The notes beneath the pieces were generated by a model. That model was not told where the DNA came from and searched no databases. It saw only the letters and a list, made by a program, of their open reading frames with translations. A DNA stretch of 64,000 bases from Deltaproteobacteria bacterium (lineage in GTDB: Bacteria > Myxococcota > UBA727 > VGSZ01). The number at the start of each line of letters is the position of its first letter. Position 1 is the stretch's first letter. The position numbers were made by a program, and so were the translations under genes. The stretch is from positions 62,001 through 126,000 of the forward strand of contig JADZDP010000170.1 of NCBI GenBank assembly GCA_020850995.1, written 5' to 3'. Shown one piece after another: positions 24,353 to 34,434 of this stretch.

Positions 24353-27300
24353 TTGGACCTCGGTGAGTGGGGCGAGGTAGGCGGCGTGCTCTTGCCCTTC
24401 GCCTACGAGGGTGGGCCCAAGCGCTCGAGCGATCGCTGGCGAACGCGCATCGAGACCACCGACCTCAACGTGCCCGTTGCCGACGCCGTGTTCGCCATGC
24501 CGCAGGGCAGCGCCGCGCCGGCCCCCGTACCAGTCGCCGCCGGCAAGCCGCTCACGCTCGTCGTGAAGGTGGCGGCGTCCACGCCCGTGGTGGACGCCGG
24601 CACCATCTCGGGCCTGTATGCCCGCAACATTGGCGCGGCGGCCATGAGCGGACGCGTCGCGGCGGTGGCCGGCCGCACGGAGAAAGATGGCAAGGCGACG
24701 CTCTTCGTAGGCGCGGCCAGCGGCGGCGTGTGGAAGTCGACCGATGGCGGCACCACCTTCCGCCCGGTGTTCGACGACCAACCCGCGCAGTCCATCGGCG
24801 CCATCGCGCTCGACCCGAGCAACCCGAAGATCGTCTGGGTGGGCACGGGCGAGAGCTGGACGCGCAACAGCGTCTCCATCGGCAACGGCATCTATCGCTC
24901 CACTGACGGCGGCGAGAGCTTCAGCTTCATGGGCTTGCCCGAGTCGGAGCGCATCACGCGCATCGTCGTCGATCCCCGTAGCGGCAACGTGGTGTGGGTG
25001 TGCGTGCCCGGCAAGCTGTGGAGCGACTCGAATGATCGCGGCGTGTACAAGACCATCGACGGCGGCAAGAGCTGGCGCTTGGTGCTGCGCGGGCCGAACG
25101 CGTCGACGGGCTGCGGCTCGCTCGACGTGGACCCAAAGGACCCGCGCGTGGTGTACGCCTCGCTGTGGGACTTCCGGCGTCAGGGATGGACCTTCCGCTC
25201 CGGCGGCGAAGGGCCCGACGCCAGCTCGGGCAGCGGCGTGTTCAAGAGCGTCGACGGCGGCGCCACGTGGAGCGAGATCACGCCCGAGAAGAACAAGGGC
25301 TTCGCCAAGAAGCCCTACGGGCGCATCGGCCTCGCGGTGGCGCCCTCGAACCCGCGTCGCGTCTACGCATCCGTCGAGTCCACCGCGGCGGCGCTCTACG
25401 TCTCCGACGACGGCGGCGCTACCTGGGAGGCGCGCGACAAGAGCCAGTGGATGGTGTGGCGGCCCTTCTACTTCCAGCATCTGGTGGTGGACCCGACCAA
25501 CCCCGATCGCCTGTTCAAGATGAACGGCAACCTGATCATGAGCGAGGACGCGGGCAAGAGCTTCTCGGTGGTGGGCGGCTTCACCGGCATGCACGGCGAC
25601 CTGCATGACCTTTGGATCAACCCCGCCAACGCGAAGCAGGTGTTCGCCGGCGACGACGGTGGTCTGTGGCTGAGCTACGACGGCGGCGCGCGCTGGTGGA
25701 AGAGCGACAACCTGCCCATCTCGCAGTTCTACCACGTCGCCGTCGACGACACGGACCCCTACAACGTCTACGGCGGCCTGCAAGACAACTCGTCATGGGT
25801 CGGTCCCTCGGAGTATCCCGGTGGCATCACCAGCGCGCGCTGGGAGACGCTTTATTGGGGCGACGGCTTCTGGACGCTGCCCGACCCCGCCGATGCGCGC
25901 TTCGTCTACGCGGAGTGGCAAGGCGGGTACGTCGCGCGCATCGATCGCGTCAGCCACGAGGCCCGCGACATCCAACCGAAAGCGAACAAGGGCGAGAAGC
26001 TGCGCTTCAACTGGAACACGCCGCTGGCGTTGTCACCACACGAGAAGGGCACGCTCTACGTCGGCGCACAGGTATTGTTCCGCACGCGCGATCACGGGCA
26101 GAGCTGGGATCGCATCTCGCCCGACCTCACCACCAATGATCCCGCCAAACAGCAGCAGGAGAAGTCTGGCGGCATCACCGTCGACAACTCCGCCGCCGAG
26201 ATGCACACCACCATCTACGCCATCGCCGAGTCGCCGAAGAAGAAGGGCCTGATCTGGGTCGGCACCGACGACGGCAACGTGCAACTCACGCAAGACGGCG
26301 GCAAGAGCTGGACCAACCTGACGAAGAACATCGCCGGCCTGCCGCCGCATTCGTGGGTGAGTCGCATCGAGCCGAGCCCCCACGACGCGGCAACCGCCTA
26401 TGTCACCTTCGATCGCCACACCTTCGGCGACATGGGCGCGTGGGTGTACGTGACGCGCGACGCCGGCAAGACGTGGAGCGCGCTGGTGACGCCCGCCAAC
26501 GACAAGGGCGTGCGCGGCTTCGCCCACGTCATCCGCGAGGACGGCAAGAAGAAGGGGCTCTTGTTCCTCGGCACCGAGTACGGCTTGTTCATCTCGGTCG
26601 ACGACGGCGCGCGCTGGGCGCGCTTCACGGGGGGCCGCTTCCCGGCGGTGCCGGTGCGCGACCTGGCCTTGCAGCAACGGGAGGATGACCTCGTGATCGG
26701 CACGCACGGCCGCGGCATCTGGATCATCGACGACTACTCACCGTTGCGCGCCCTCGACACCAGCACGCTCACCACATCCGTCGCGTTGCTCCCCGGGCAA
26801 ACCCCGCAGCAGCGCATCAGCGGCGTCGGTGGCTGGGCGAACGGCGCGGCGGCCTTCGTGGGCGAGAACCCCACCGACGGCGCCGTCATCACCTACTACC
26901 AACGTGATCGGCACATGTTCGGCCCCATGAAGATCGAGATCCTCGACGCTGCCGGCAAGGTCGTCGACACCTTGCCGGCGAGCATGCGCCGCGGCCTCAA
27001 CCGCGTGACCTGGTCGATGCGCCTGGCGCCGCCGCGGGTGCCGCCCGCCGTCAGCATTGCTGGCTGGGCGACCACGGGGCCGCGCGTGCTGCCCGGCACC
27101 TACACGGTGCGCATCACCAAGGGTGACGTCGTCACCGAGCAGAAGATCAAGGTCGCGCTCGATCGGCGCGCGCGCTTCACCGAGGCGGATCGCAAGGCGC
27201 AGTACGACGCCATGATGAAGATCGCCGCGCTCTTCGAGGACGAGACCACGCTGGTGGCGCGCACCAACACGCTGCGCACGGCCATCGCCGAGCGCACGAG

Positions 27301-27742
27301 CGAAGGCAAAGGCGAGGCCATCAAGGCGACGCTGGCCGGCCTCGACGCCAAGGTCGACGAGGTGCGCAAGCTGGTGGTTGCCACCACCGAGGGCGGCGCC
27401 GTCACCGGCGAAGAGCGCCTGCGTGAGCACACCGACACGCTCTACGGCGCGCTCTTCATGTACGAGGGGCGGCCCGGGCCCTACCATCTGGCGCGCATCG
27501 CCGCGCTGCGCGCCGAGCTCGACGAGGCCAACGGCAAGCTCGACGCGCTCCTGAAGATCGAGCTGCCGCGAACCAATGAGGCGCTCGACAAGGCGGGGCT
27601 CGAGCGGCTCGAAGCGCCGCCAAAGACGGTGCTGCTCGACCAGGTGTCGCCCGAGCGCGCCGCCTGGCTGCGCACGCTCAAGCGCAAGCAGAAGAAGAGC
27701 GTCACCGTCGACGACGTGCCTGTGCGCATGTGGGTGCGCTGA
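24353..27742 (+). CDS. BNR/VPS10-like beta-propeller protein, distal part of the interrupted gene
   Basis: 1129 residues if translation restarts at TTG 24353, though no ribosome site supports that. The first 60 residues finish the LolA-like domain begun upstream. Residues about 85-800 carry repeated BNR/Asp-box motifs (SxDGGxxW forms such as STDGGTTF, SVDGGATW, SDDGGATW, TQDGGKSW) making one or two propellers as in sortilin-type (VPS10) or photosystem-stability-factor-like exported proteins. Residues about 830-925 are an Ig-like/FlgD-like domain (GKVVDTLPASMRRGLNRVTW) and the C-terminus is helical. Without the upstream signal peptide this piece would stay in the cytoplasm, so on its own it is probably non-functional. 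Confidence 0.7.
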   Translation: MDLGEWGEVGGVLLPFAYEGGPKRSSDRWRTRIETTDLNVPVADAVFAMPQGSAAPAPVPVAAGKPLTLVVKVAASTPVVDAGTISGLYARNIGAAAMSGRVAAVAGRTEKDGKATLFVGAASGGVWKSTDGGTTFRPVFDDQPAQSIGAIALDPSNPKIVWVGTGESWTRNSVSIGNGIYRSTDGGESFSFMGLPESERITRIVVDPRSGNVVWVCVPGKLWSDSNDRGVYKTIDGGKSWRLVLRGPNASTGCGSLDVDPKDPRVVYASLWDFRRQGWTFRSGGEGPDASSGSGVFKSVDGGATWSEITPEKNKGFAKKPYGRIGLAVAPSNPRRVYASVESTAAALYVSDDGGATWEARDKSQWMVWRPFYFQHLVVDPTNPDRLFKMNGNLIMSEDAGKSFSVVGGFTGMHGDLHDLWINPANAKQVFAGDDGGLWLSYDGGARWWKSDNLPISQFYHVAVDDTDPYNVYGGLQDNSSWVGPSEYPGGITSARWETLYWGDGFWTLPDPADARFVYAEWQGGYVARIDRVSHEARDIQPKANKGEKLRFNWNTPLALSPHEKGTLYVGAQVLFRTRDHGQSWDRISPDLTTNDPAKQQQEKSGGITVDNSAAEMHTTIYAIAESPKKKGLIWVGTDDGNVQLTQDGGKSWTNLTKNIAGLPPHSWVSRIEPSPHDAATAYVTFDRHTFGDMGAWVYVTRDAGKTWSALVTPANDKGVRGFAHVIREDGKKKGLLFLGTEYGLFISVDDGARWARFTGGRFPAVPVRDLALQQREDDLVIGTHGRGIWIIDDYSPLRALDTSTLTTSVALLPGQTPQQRISGVGGWANGAAAFVGENPTDGAVITYYQRDRHMFGPMKIEILDAAGKVVDTLPASMRRGLNRVTWSMRLAPPRVPPAVSIAGWATTGPRVLPGTYTVRITKGDVVTEQKIKVALDRRARFTEADRKAQYDAMMKIAALFEDETTLVARTNTLRTAIAERTSEGKGEAIKATLAGLDAKVDEVRKLVVATTEGGAVTGEERLREHTDTLYGALFMYEGRPGPYHLARIAALRAELDEANGKLDALLKIELPRTNEALDKAGLERLEAPPKTVLLDQVSPERAAWLRTLKRKQKKSVTVDDVPVRMWVR

Positions 27743-27791
27743 GGAGCGTGGCGGAACACGCGCGCACGCGCCGGGGTGCTAGGCTGAGCGC

Positions 27792-28262
27792 GTGACCGAC
27801 CTGCTCGCCGAGCCCACCACGGCGCTCACGCGCGTCGAAGAGCCCGCGCCGCTGCGCCCGGTCGACGACGCCGGCGAGCTCGCGGTGGACGAGGTGGAGG
27901 AGGTGCTCACGCACCACGACCAGCGCACCGTGCTCCTGGGCGTGGGGCTGGGCGCGCTGGCCGGCGCGTGCGCGCTGGTGACCGGCGAATTCGCGTGGGC
28001 CGCGCCCTTCCTGGTGGCGCTCATCGCCGGCGTCGGCGGCACCTGGGCTGGGTTGCGCCGGCGCAAAGCCTCGGCGGCGGAGCTCGGCACCACCGACGCC
28101 GTGGTGGCCGCGGTGGAGGGTCAGTGGAGTCGCGCGGCCCTCGAGCTCTTCGTCGAGGACGTGCGGCACCGGCGCTGGCGCGAGATCTTGCTGCGCACGC
28201 CCAAGGAGACGCGCGTGGCGTTGGCGCCGCGCATTCATGCGCGGCTGCGGCGCGGCAAGTAG
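27792..28262 (+). CDS. Small membrane protein of unknown function
   Basis: 156 residues from GTG 27792. An acidic N-terminal 40 residues precede two adjacent membrane helices (TVLLGVGLGALAGACALVTG and APFLVALIAGVGGTWAGLR), followed by a basic cytoplasmic tail with a helical region (VVAAVEGQWSRAALELFVED). No family recognised. The gene converges with the amidohydrolase gene, 24 bases between stops. Confidence 0.6.
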   Translation: MTDLLAEPTTALTRVEEPAPLRPVDDAGELAVDEVEEVLTHHDQRTVLLGVGLGALAGACALVTGEFAWAAPFLVALIAGVGGTWAGLRRRKASAAELGTTDAVVAAVEGQWSRAALELFVEDVRHRRWREILLRTPKETRVALAPRIHARLRRGK

Positions 28263-28286
28263 CCGCTCGACCCAAACGCGCTCGCG

Positions 28287-30371
28287 CTACCCGCCCGGCG
28301 CCGCGCTCGCCGCGGCGGCCGTCGACGCGGCACCCCCAGCGACGAGCGCCGCCGGCAGGCTCACGGGTTTGGCGAAGGGCTTGACCCCGAGCGCCTCGTG
28401 GATGCGCGCCGGCAGATAGAGGCGCTCGCCCTGGATCACGAGGCGCCCCCGCCGCACGGCCCGAATGTCGGTGGTGGGGTCGCCGTCGACGAGCACGAGG
28501 TCGGCGAGCTTGCCGGGCGCCAGCGAGCCCATCGTGCTCTCGAGGCCGAGCAGGCGCGCGCCGCCCAGGGTGGCCGACGCGAGCACCTCGGGCGCGGGGA
28601 TGCCGGCCTGCACCCAGGCCTCGAGCTCGCTGTGCAGCGCCACGCCCGCCGTGTCGTCGGTGCCCGGCACCATGGGGATGCCGCTTCGGTGCAAGAGGAG
28701 GAGCGCCTCATCTGCCTTCTTCGCGGAGCGTTCGTAGGTGGCGTACTGCTCGGGTTTGACGTCGAGCATCGCGGTCTTGCGCATGCGCTGCACCGTGACG
28801 GGCAGGTGCTCGATGAAACCCTCGTCGCAGGGCGCGGCTCTGCCGGGGCGCATGAGCAGCATCCCTGCGATGGCACACATGGTGGGATCGTGGGTGACGC
28901 CCAGGCGCTTCATCTTGGCGATCACGCGCTGCACATCGGCGCGCTTGAGATCGAGGCCGCCCAAGCGTTCGCCCATCGCGGTGAAGCGGAAGGGCGTGCG
29001 CGTGTCTTCCTTCTCGGCGTCGATGATGAAGCTGAGCAAGAGCTGGTTGAGGTGGTGGATCTCCTGGTAGCCGTCGTCGATGGCGCGTTCGCTCGACATG
29101 AAGGCGGGCACGTGTCCGGACACGTGCAAGCCGAGCGACTTGGCTTCGACGGCGATGGGCTTCACCAGCGCGGGGTTCATGGAGTTGTAGATCTTCACGC
29201 CCCAGAAGCCGTGGTCGGCGTACCAGCGCAGCTTCTCCTTGGCCTCGTCGAGGGAGGAGACGATGAAGCCGATGTGCGCCGAGTGCTCGCTCTTGCCCTC
29301 GAGGAAGCCCGCCAGGCGCGCGCGGGGGCCCATGAGCGCACCTGCCTCGACGCGGCGCATGAGGTCGAGCACGCTGTCGTTGTCGTTGCCGGGATCCCGG
29401 GCGAAGGTGACGCCGGCGGCGATGTGCATGGGCCCCGCCCAGTCCCACAGGTGGCCGTGCCCGTCGACCAGCCCCGGCAGCACGGTGCCGCCCTCGCCGT
29501 CGATGACGAGAGCGCCCTTGGGTGGCGCCTCGGCGCGCTGGCCCACCACGCGCCCGCGGAACATCACCAGGTTGGTGGGCGCGCTGTTCTTCTTGGCGAC
29601 GGGATCGAAGACGCGCACCTTGGTGAGCCACAGGGGTCCCTCGACGGTGGTGGTGAGCTTCTTGGTGAATTGCTCCAGCAAAGACGCCGACAGCTCGCCG
29701 GCCAGCGCGCTCAGCTCGCTGAAGGTGCCCGCGAGCCGCTCCTCGATGAACACCCAGCCCGGCGACAGCGTGCCGAGGAAGCGCCCCTTTTGCGCGATCA
29801 CCAGCCCGGGCTGGAGATCGAGGCCCCACAGCGCGTACACGGAGATGCTCTCGGGCTTGCCGCCGGAGCGCAGCACGACGTCGCGCACCTTCTCGAGGCG
29901 CACCTCGCCAGCGGGCAGGAGCGAAAGGCGGCCGCCGGGGGCCTTCGATAAGAGCGAGAACAAGCGCGCAGTGGCGAAGGGCGTGCCGTTGTTGGGCCAG
30001 TAGAAGGCGCGCGTCGCCGGGGACTCGCCTTTGTCGTCGAGGGAGCTCCAACGTGCCGTGTTGCCCTCGACCGCGAAGCTCTCCTTCACTGGGGCGCCGA
30101 ACCAGCCCGCGCCCTCGATGTCCCAGCGTCGCGCCATGCCGTCGCGGCCGAGCTCCACGCGCTCCACGAGCTTGGAGCCGCGTCCGTTGTCGTCGACGCG
30201 CCACTGGTTGTCGTAGCGCTCACCGTCGGACGCGGTGCTGCGCGAGACCGTGAGGGTGCCGATGGGGCCAGCGCTCGTGACGAGCGTGAAGCGCTCGACG
30301 GTGGGCGCGGCGCGGGCCGCCAGGCCGATGGACAGTGTGCAAACTGCGAGCAAACCGTGCGCGAAACGCAT
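28287..30371 (-). CDS. Exported metal-dependent amidohydrolase
   Basis: 694 residues from ATG 30371, preceded on its strand by AAGGGGG. A Sec signal peptide (MRFAHGLLAVCTLSIGLAARA) directs it to the periplasm. Residues about 22-245 form a beta-rich domain of unknown role. The amidohydrolase barrel begins near 250, with VLPGLVDGHGHLWD (metal-binding HxH), VKIYNS (possible carbamylated Lys strand), HVSGHVP and IHHLNQ histidines, and the terminal Asp in PGTDDTAG. The composite-domain ending GSLAPGKLADLVLVDGDPTTDI is typical of imidazolonepropionase/prolidase-like members. Substrate unknown. The C-terminus is Ala-rich. Confidence 0.85.
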   Translation of the reverse strand: MRFAHGLLAVCTLSIGLAARAAPTVERFTLVTSAGPIGTLTVSRSTASDGERYDNQWRVDDNGRGSKLVERVELGRDGMARRWDIEGAGWFGAPVKESFAVEGNTARWSSLDDKGESPATRAFYWPNNGTPFATARLFSLLSKAPGGRLSLLPAGEVRLEKVRDVVLRSGGKPESISVYALWGLDLQPGLVIAQKGRFLGTLSPGWVFIEERLAGTFSELSALAGELSASLLEQFTKKLTTTVEGPLWLTKVRVFDPVAKKNSAPTNLVMFRGRVVGQRAEAPPKGALVIDGEGGTVLPGLVDGHGHLWDWAGPMHIAAGVTFARDPGNDNDSVLDLMRRVEAGALMGPRARLAGFLEGKSEHSAHIGFIVSSLDEAKEKLRWYADHGFWGVKIYNSMNPALVKPIAVEAKSLGLHVSGHVPAFMSSERAIDDGYQEIHHLNQLLLSFIIDAEKEDTRTPFRFTAMGERLGGLDLKRADVQRVIAKMKRLGVTHDPTMCAIAGMLLMRPGRAAPCDEGFIEHLPVTVQRMRKTAMLDVKPEQYATYERSAKKADEALLLLHRSGIPMVPGTDDTAGVALHSELEAWVQAGIPAPEVLASATLGGARLLGLESTMGSLAPGKLADLVLVDGDPTTDIRAVRRGRLVIQGERLYLPARIHEALGVKPFAKPVSLPAALVAGGAASTAAAASAAPGG

Positions 30372-30546
30372 GAATCCCCCTTGGACGCCCGCTGCGCGCG
30401 CGGCGGTGCGACGCAAGCGCGGCAGTAGAACCCCAGCTTCCCTGACCCGTCAACGGTGCACCAGGAGCTCGTGGCGGTGCGCGCGCGCAGCGCCGCGGTA
30501 GGGTCCGCAGGTGGCTCGCAGCATGGGCCGCACGCGCACCCTCGCC

Positions 30547-31287
30547 ATGACCCTCCTCGTCCCCTTCACGCACCCCATCGCCACCGGCCGCCTGGTGCGG
30601 CGCTACCAGCGCTTCCTCGTCGACGTCGTGCTCGACGAGAGCGGCGAGCGCGTGGTGACGCACACCGCCAACACCGGCGCCATGACGGGCGTGGCCGAGC
30701 CAGGCGCGCCGGTGCTGCTCACGCGCCACGACAGCGCCACGCGGCGCATTCCGTGGGAGCTCGAGGCCGTGCACGTCGACGGCGCGTGGGCCAACGTCAA
30801 CACGGCCGCCGCCAACGTCTTCGCGGCGCGCGCCGTCGAGCGAGGGCTCATCCCCGCGCTCGCGGGCTTCGCGCGCGTGCGCCGCGAGGTGTCGCCCTCG
30901 CCGCGCTCGCATTCGCGCTTCGACCTGTGCCTCGAGGGCGCCCCCGGCGATGACGAGGCGTGCTGCTACGTGGAGGTGAAGAGCGTCACGCTCAAAGAGC
31001 GCGAGCGCGCGCTCTTCCCCGACGCGGTCACCGAGCGCGGCAGGAAGCACCTCGACGCGTTGGCGCGCCTGGTCAAGGGCGGGCGGCGCGCGGCCATGCT
31101 CTACGTCGTCATGCGCATGGGCTGCCGCGCGTTCGCGCCGGCGGCGGCAATTGATCCCGGGTATGCGCGCGCGCTGGCTCGCGCGGCGCGCGCTGGTGTG
31201 GAGGTGCGCAGCGTTAGGTGCATGGCAGACGAGCGCGGGCTGTGCTTTGGCGAGGCGCTCCCGGTGGAGCTGGTAGGAGGGACCTGA
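30547..31287 (+). CDS. sfsA: SfsA family nuclease/regulator
   Basis: 246 residues. SfsA proteins bind DNA and carry a nuclease-like fold; they were first described as sugar fermentation stimulation proteins. Motifs seen: LVRRYQRFLVDV, HTANTGAMTG (in place of the usual HCPNTGAM), WANVNTAAAN, the catalytic-type VEVKSVTL, FPDAVTERGRKHL and the C-terminal FAPAAAIDPGYARAL. ATG 30547 matches the family N-terminus; GTG 30511 and ATG 30523 are in-frame alternatives. Divergent from the amidohydrolase, with 175 bases between. Confidence 0.9.
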   Translation: MTLLVPFTHPIATGRLVRRYQRFLVDVVLDESGERVVTHTANTGAMTGVAEPGAPVLLTRHDSATRRIPWELEAVHVDGAWANVNTAAANVFAARAVERGLIPALAGFARVRREVSPSPRSHSRFDLCLEGAPGDDEACCYVEVKSVTLKERERALFPDAVTERGRKHLDALARLVKGGRRAAMLYVVMRMGCRAFAPAAAIDPGYARALARAARAGVEVRSVRCMADERGLCFGEALPVELVGGT

Positions 31288-31329
31288 CGTCGGCGCACGC
31301 TGGCGCGAGCGACAAGTCGCGTGCTCCGA

Positions 31330-33414
31330 TCAACGGCATCCGCCGGCCTGCCGGTTGGCCTGCGCCTGTGCGGCGTCAATGCCAAAGGGCTGCAAACGCA
31401 AGAGCTCCCCGTAGGCGCGGCACATGGTGCGGAGCTTGCCTTGCTTCTGCGCGCTCATGCCAAGGAGCTTCCAAAGCACTGGGTCGTTGGGATGCGTGCG
31501 CGTGAGTGGCGTGAGCACGTCGGCCGCGCGTTCATATTTCCCCTGCAGGTAGAGCGTCCTCGCCTCCTTGATTCCCTCGTCGAGCCCCGCGGCGCGTAGC
31601 CGCGCCGCCGAGGCGCCTTCGGCGTGCGGGTCGGCGTTGCTGTCGGCGGGCTCTGTCACCGCGGGCGCGAGGGCGCTGCCGTCTGCCCTCCCCGCCGTGC
31701 TCGCCGTGGTGGTTGATCTCTCCTCGTTGCCCGGTGCAGCGCCCGCGACGTCGGTGGCCAAACCCTCGGCTGAGAACGGCGGCCATGCAGCGCTGCGCAG
31801 GGAGGCGAGCCATTCGGCATGACGACACGCGGCGCTGCCGGCATCCACCGCGCACACACACGCGAGCGCCTCGGCACGCAGCTCGTGGTCGTCGGCACCC
31901 AAGGCGCGCGCGAACAGCAGGTAGCCCTCGGCGCTCAGCGGGTCGCGCCGCAGGGCGTCCTCGAAGCGGAACCTCGCGCCGGCGACGTCGTCGTTCGCGA
32001 GGAGCCTCGTGCCCTCTTCGCGCTCCTCGCGCGCCAACGCGGCCTCGCCGGTGCCACGGGCGCTGGCGGGGCAAAGGGCCGGGCGCTGCTCCACCTCGGG
32101 TGTCGACGCGCTCGCGCGGCCAAGCACCAAGACAGCTCCGAACCCAAACGCGAGCACGAAACAACCGAGGATCGCACCGGCGACCAGCGGGCGTGTCCCG
32201 GCCGACTGGGCAGGCGTCGTCACGCGGGGGACGGGGATCACCTGCACGCGGGCCGCCACGACCGCGGCGGGCACCGCGGCCGGCGTCGAAGGCGCGCTGC
32301 TCGCTGGCGGCGCCTGCACTATCGCGTTGGCGCGCTCCGGTGCGGGCGTGGCCGCCGAGCTCGTGGCCTCGTGCGTGGCGCTCTGCGGCGGCGCCGAGCC
32401 CGGCCCGAGTGCTTGCCACACCCCTGACGACGACGTTGATTCGACCAGGGCGTGCACGACGTCCTCTTCCGTGGGCTCGGCGTCGACCACGGTGCGCGGC
32501 GCGGGGTTCAACGTGCGCGCGACCACCGGACGCACATCGATGTCCGAGGGCGTGGCGTGCATGCGCACCAAGGTGGCCTCGAGCTCGCGCTCGAGCGTCG
32601 CCATGTCGGGGAAGCGATCCCCGGGTTGCCGCGCGAGCGCGCGGCGCAGCACGGCGGTGAGCTCCGCGTCGACGTCGGGGCGATCGATGGGTGGCACCTC
32701 GGCGCGCACCACCGCCTCGATGACGGCCAGCGCGCTCTTGCCGCGAAACAGCGCGGTGCCGGAGAGCATCTCCCACACCACCACGGCGGTGGCGAACTGA
32801 TCGACGCGGTGATCGCAGCGCTCGGCCAGCGCCTGCTCTGGCGCCATGTACGAGGGCTTGCCCTTGACCACGCCGGTGTTGGTGCGCGTGAGCCGCTCCA
32901 CGGCGCGCGCGATGCCGAAGTCGCCGAGCTTCACCGAGCCGTCGCGCCCCAAGAGCACGTTGTGGGGGCTGACGTCGCGGTGCACGATCTCGAGCGGCCT
33001 GCCGTCGGCGGTGGCGACGTGCGCTGCATGGAGCGCGCGGCACATGCAGACGGCGATGTGCAGCGCCACCGGCACCGGCAAGCGTGCGTTGGCCGCGCGG
33101 CATGCCGTGAGCGCCCGATCGAGCGGCACGCCGTCGATCAGCTCCAGGCTCATGAACAAGGTGCCGTCGGCCTCGCCGAAGTCGAGCACCTGCACGATGT
33201 TGGCGTGGGACAGGCGCGCCGCCAGCGCGGCCTCGTCGCGAAACATGGTGACGAAGCCCGGCTGCCCGGCGAGCTGCGGCAGGATGCGCTTGATGCACAC
33301 GGGCTTCTGGAACGCGCCCTCGTCGATGCGCGCGCGGAACACCTCGGCCATTCCGCCGTGGCCGATGCGCTCCTCGAGGAGATAGCGGCCGAGCCGCGTC
33401 GGTGCCTCCGGCAT
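31330..33414 (-). CDS. Transmembrane Ser/Thr protein kinase, HRDVSP type
   Basis: 694 residues from ATG 33414 with GGAGG upstream; the frame extends further on paper but that part is antisense to the LysR gene. Kinase domain at residues about 7-270: IGHGGMAEVF glycine loop, VCIKRIL lysine, HRDVSPHNVLL catalytic loop, DFGIAR, and KGKPSYMAPEQ activation segment. A Pro/Ala-rich juxtamembrane region follows, then one membrane helix near 405-427 (GAILGCFVLAFGFGAVLVLG) and an outward C-terminal region of about 265 residues with helical, TPR-like repeats at the end (ARTLYLQGKYERAADVLTPL). Likely senses an envelope signal. HRDVSP instead of HRDLKP is typical of Myxococcota kinases. It converges on sfsA. 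Confidence 0.9.
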   Translation of the reverse strand: MPEAPTRLGRYLLEERIGHGGMAEVFRARIDEGAFQKPVCIKRILPQLAGQPGFVTMFRDEAALAARLSHANIVQVLDFGEADGTLFMSLELIDGVPLDRALTACRAANARLPVPVALHIAVCMCRALHAAHVATADGRPLEIVHRDVSPHNVLLGRDGSVKLGDFGIARAVERLTRTNTGVVKGKPSYMAPEQALAERCDHRVDQFATAVVVWEMLSGTALFRGKSALAVIEAVVRAEVPPIDRPDVDAELTAVLRRALARQPGDRFPDMATLERELEATLVRMHATPSDIDVRPVVARTLNPAPRTVVDAEPTEEDVVHALVESTSSSGVWQALGPGSAPPQSATHEATSSAATPAPERANAIVQAPPASSAPSTPAAVPAAVVAARVQVIPVPRVTTPAQSAGTRPLVAGAILGCFVLAFGFGAVLVLGRASASTPEVEQRPALCPASARGTGEAALAREEREEGTRLLANDDVAGARFRFEDALRRDPLSAEGYLLFARALGADDHELRAEALACVCAVDAGSAACRHAEWLASLRSAAWPPFSAEGLATDVAGAAPGNEERSTTTASTAGRADGSALAPAVTEPADSNADPHAEGASAARLRAAGLDEGIKEARTLYLQGKYERAADVLTPLTRTHPNDPVLWKLLGMSAQKQGKLRTMCRAYGELLRLQPFGIDAAQAQANRQAGGCR

Positions 33415-33508
33415 CGTGCCTCCAACGAACGAGAATGCCCGTCTGCGCGCGGTGGCGGCAAGCACGCACGGGTCGCGCCGGCGGGCGCCAGGTCGCGGCC
33501 CGCCGCGC

Positions 33509-34390
33509 TCACACGACCGCGAACGCCCCCGCCAGCGCGTCGACGACGGCGCGCACGTTGGCGCTCTTGCGCCGATCGCGCACACACAAGGCCCGCAAGG
33601 CGGGCCCGGGCATGCCGAAATCGGCGAGCACCTCGACGAGCCGGCCGCGGCGCAGATCCTCAGCCACCGGCGGGTCAAAGGCCTGACACAGACCGAGCCC
33701 CGCGCGCGCGGCGTCGAGGAGGCTCGGCCCATGATCGCCCACCAGCGCGGCGCGCGGCGCCACCGTGCCGCTCGTGAAGCTCCACGCTCGCGTTCGACCG
33801 TTTGGCCCAACGAAGACCAGGCAGTCGTGGCGCGCCAAGTCCTCCGGCGCGCTCGGCGTACCGCGATGCGCCAGGTAGGCGGGCGAGGCCACCGTCACCC
33901 AACGCGTGTCGCGCAGCTTGTGCGCCACCAGGCTCGTGTCGTCGACCTCACCGATGCGCACGGCGACGTCGACGCCCTCGGCGGCCAGGCGCGCGATGCG
34001 ATCGGTCACCGACAGGCGCACGGTGAGCCGCGGGTGGCGGTGGCGCAGCTGCTCCACCGCCTCGAGCACCCAGGGCGAGAGCAGGAAGGGCACCGAAACC
34101 GAGGCCTCGCCGTGGGGCGCGTTCCCCTCCGCCCGCAGGTCGGTGCGCGCGCCGTCCACCGCGGCCACCGCTGCGCGGCAGCGCTCGAGGAAGCGCTCGC
34201 CGTCGCCGGTGAGCGACACCGCGCGCGAGGTGCGTGTCAGGAGCTTGCAGCCGAGCTCGGCCTCGAGCGTCAGCACGGCCTTGCTGAGGGCGGCGGGCGT
34301 CTGCCCCAGGCGCGCGGCCGCCCGGCGGAACGACAGCTCCTCGGCCACCGCCACGAAGGGCACCACGCCGCGGAAGAGATCGGGGTTCAT
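33509..34390 (-). CDS. LysR-family transcriptional regulator
   Basis: 293 residues from ATG 34390, with GGAG 6 bases upstream on its strand (an in-frame TTG lies two codons earlier). N-terminal winged helix: FVAVAEELSFRRAAARLGQTPAALSKAV, then LLTRTSRAVSLTGDGERFL. Effector-binding domain with SVPFLLSPWVLEAVEQL and ARHDCLVFVGPNGRTRAWSF, closest in style to the subgroup that controls divergent NAD(P)-reductase or SDR genes. It is divergent from the reductase/SDR pair at 34480-36032 with 89 bases between, so these are its probable targets. It precedes the kinase gene on the same strand. Confidence 0.92.
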   Translation of the reverse strand: MNPDLFRGVVPFVAVAEELSFRRAAARLGQTPAALSKAVLTLEAELGCKLLTRTSRAVSLTGDGERFLERCRAAVAAVDGARTDLRAEGNAPHGEASVSVPFLLSPWVLEAVEQLRHRHPRLTVRLSVTDRIARLAAEGVDVAVRIGEVDDTSLVAHKLRDTRWVTVASPAYLAHRGTPSAPEDLARHDCLVFVGPNGRTRAWSFTSGTVAPRAALVGDHGPSLLDAARAGLGLCQAFDPPVAEDLRRGRLVEVLADFGMPGPALRALCVRDRRKSANVRAVVDALAGAFAVV

Positions 34391-34434
34391 CGTCAACTCC
34401 AGGTTGATGGTGTGGTTCCCATCGTTGGCTTGTC

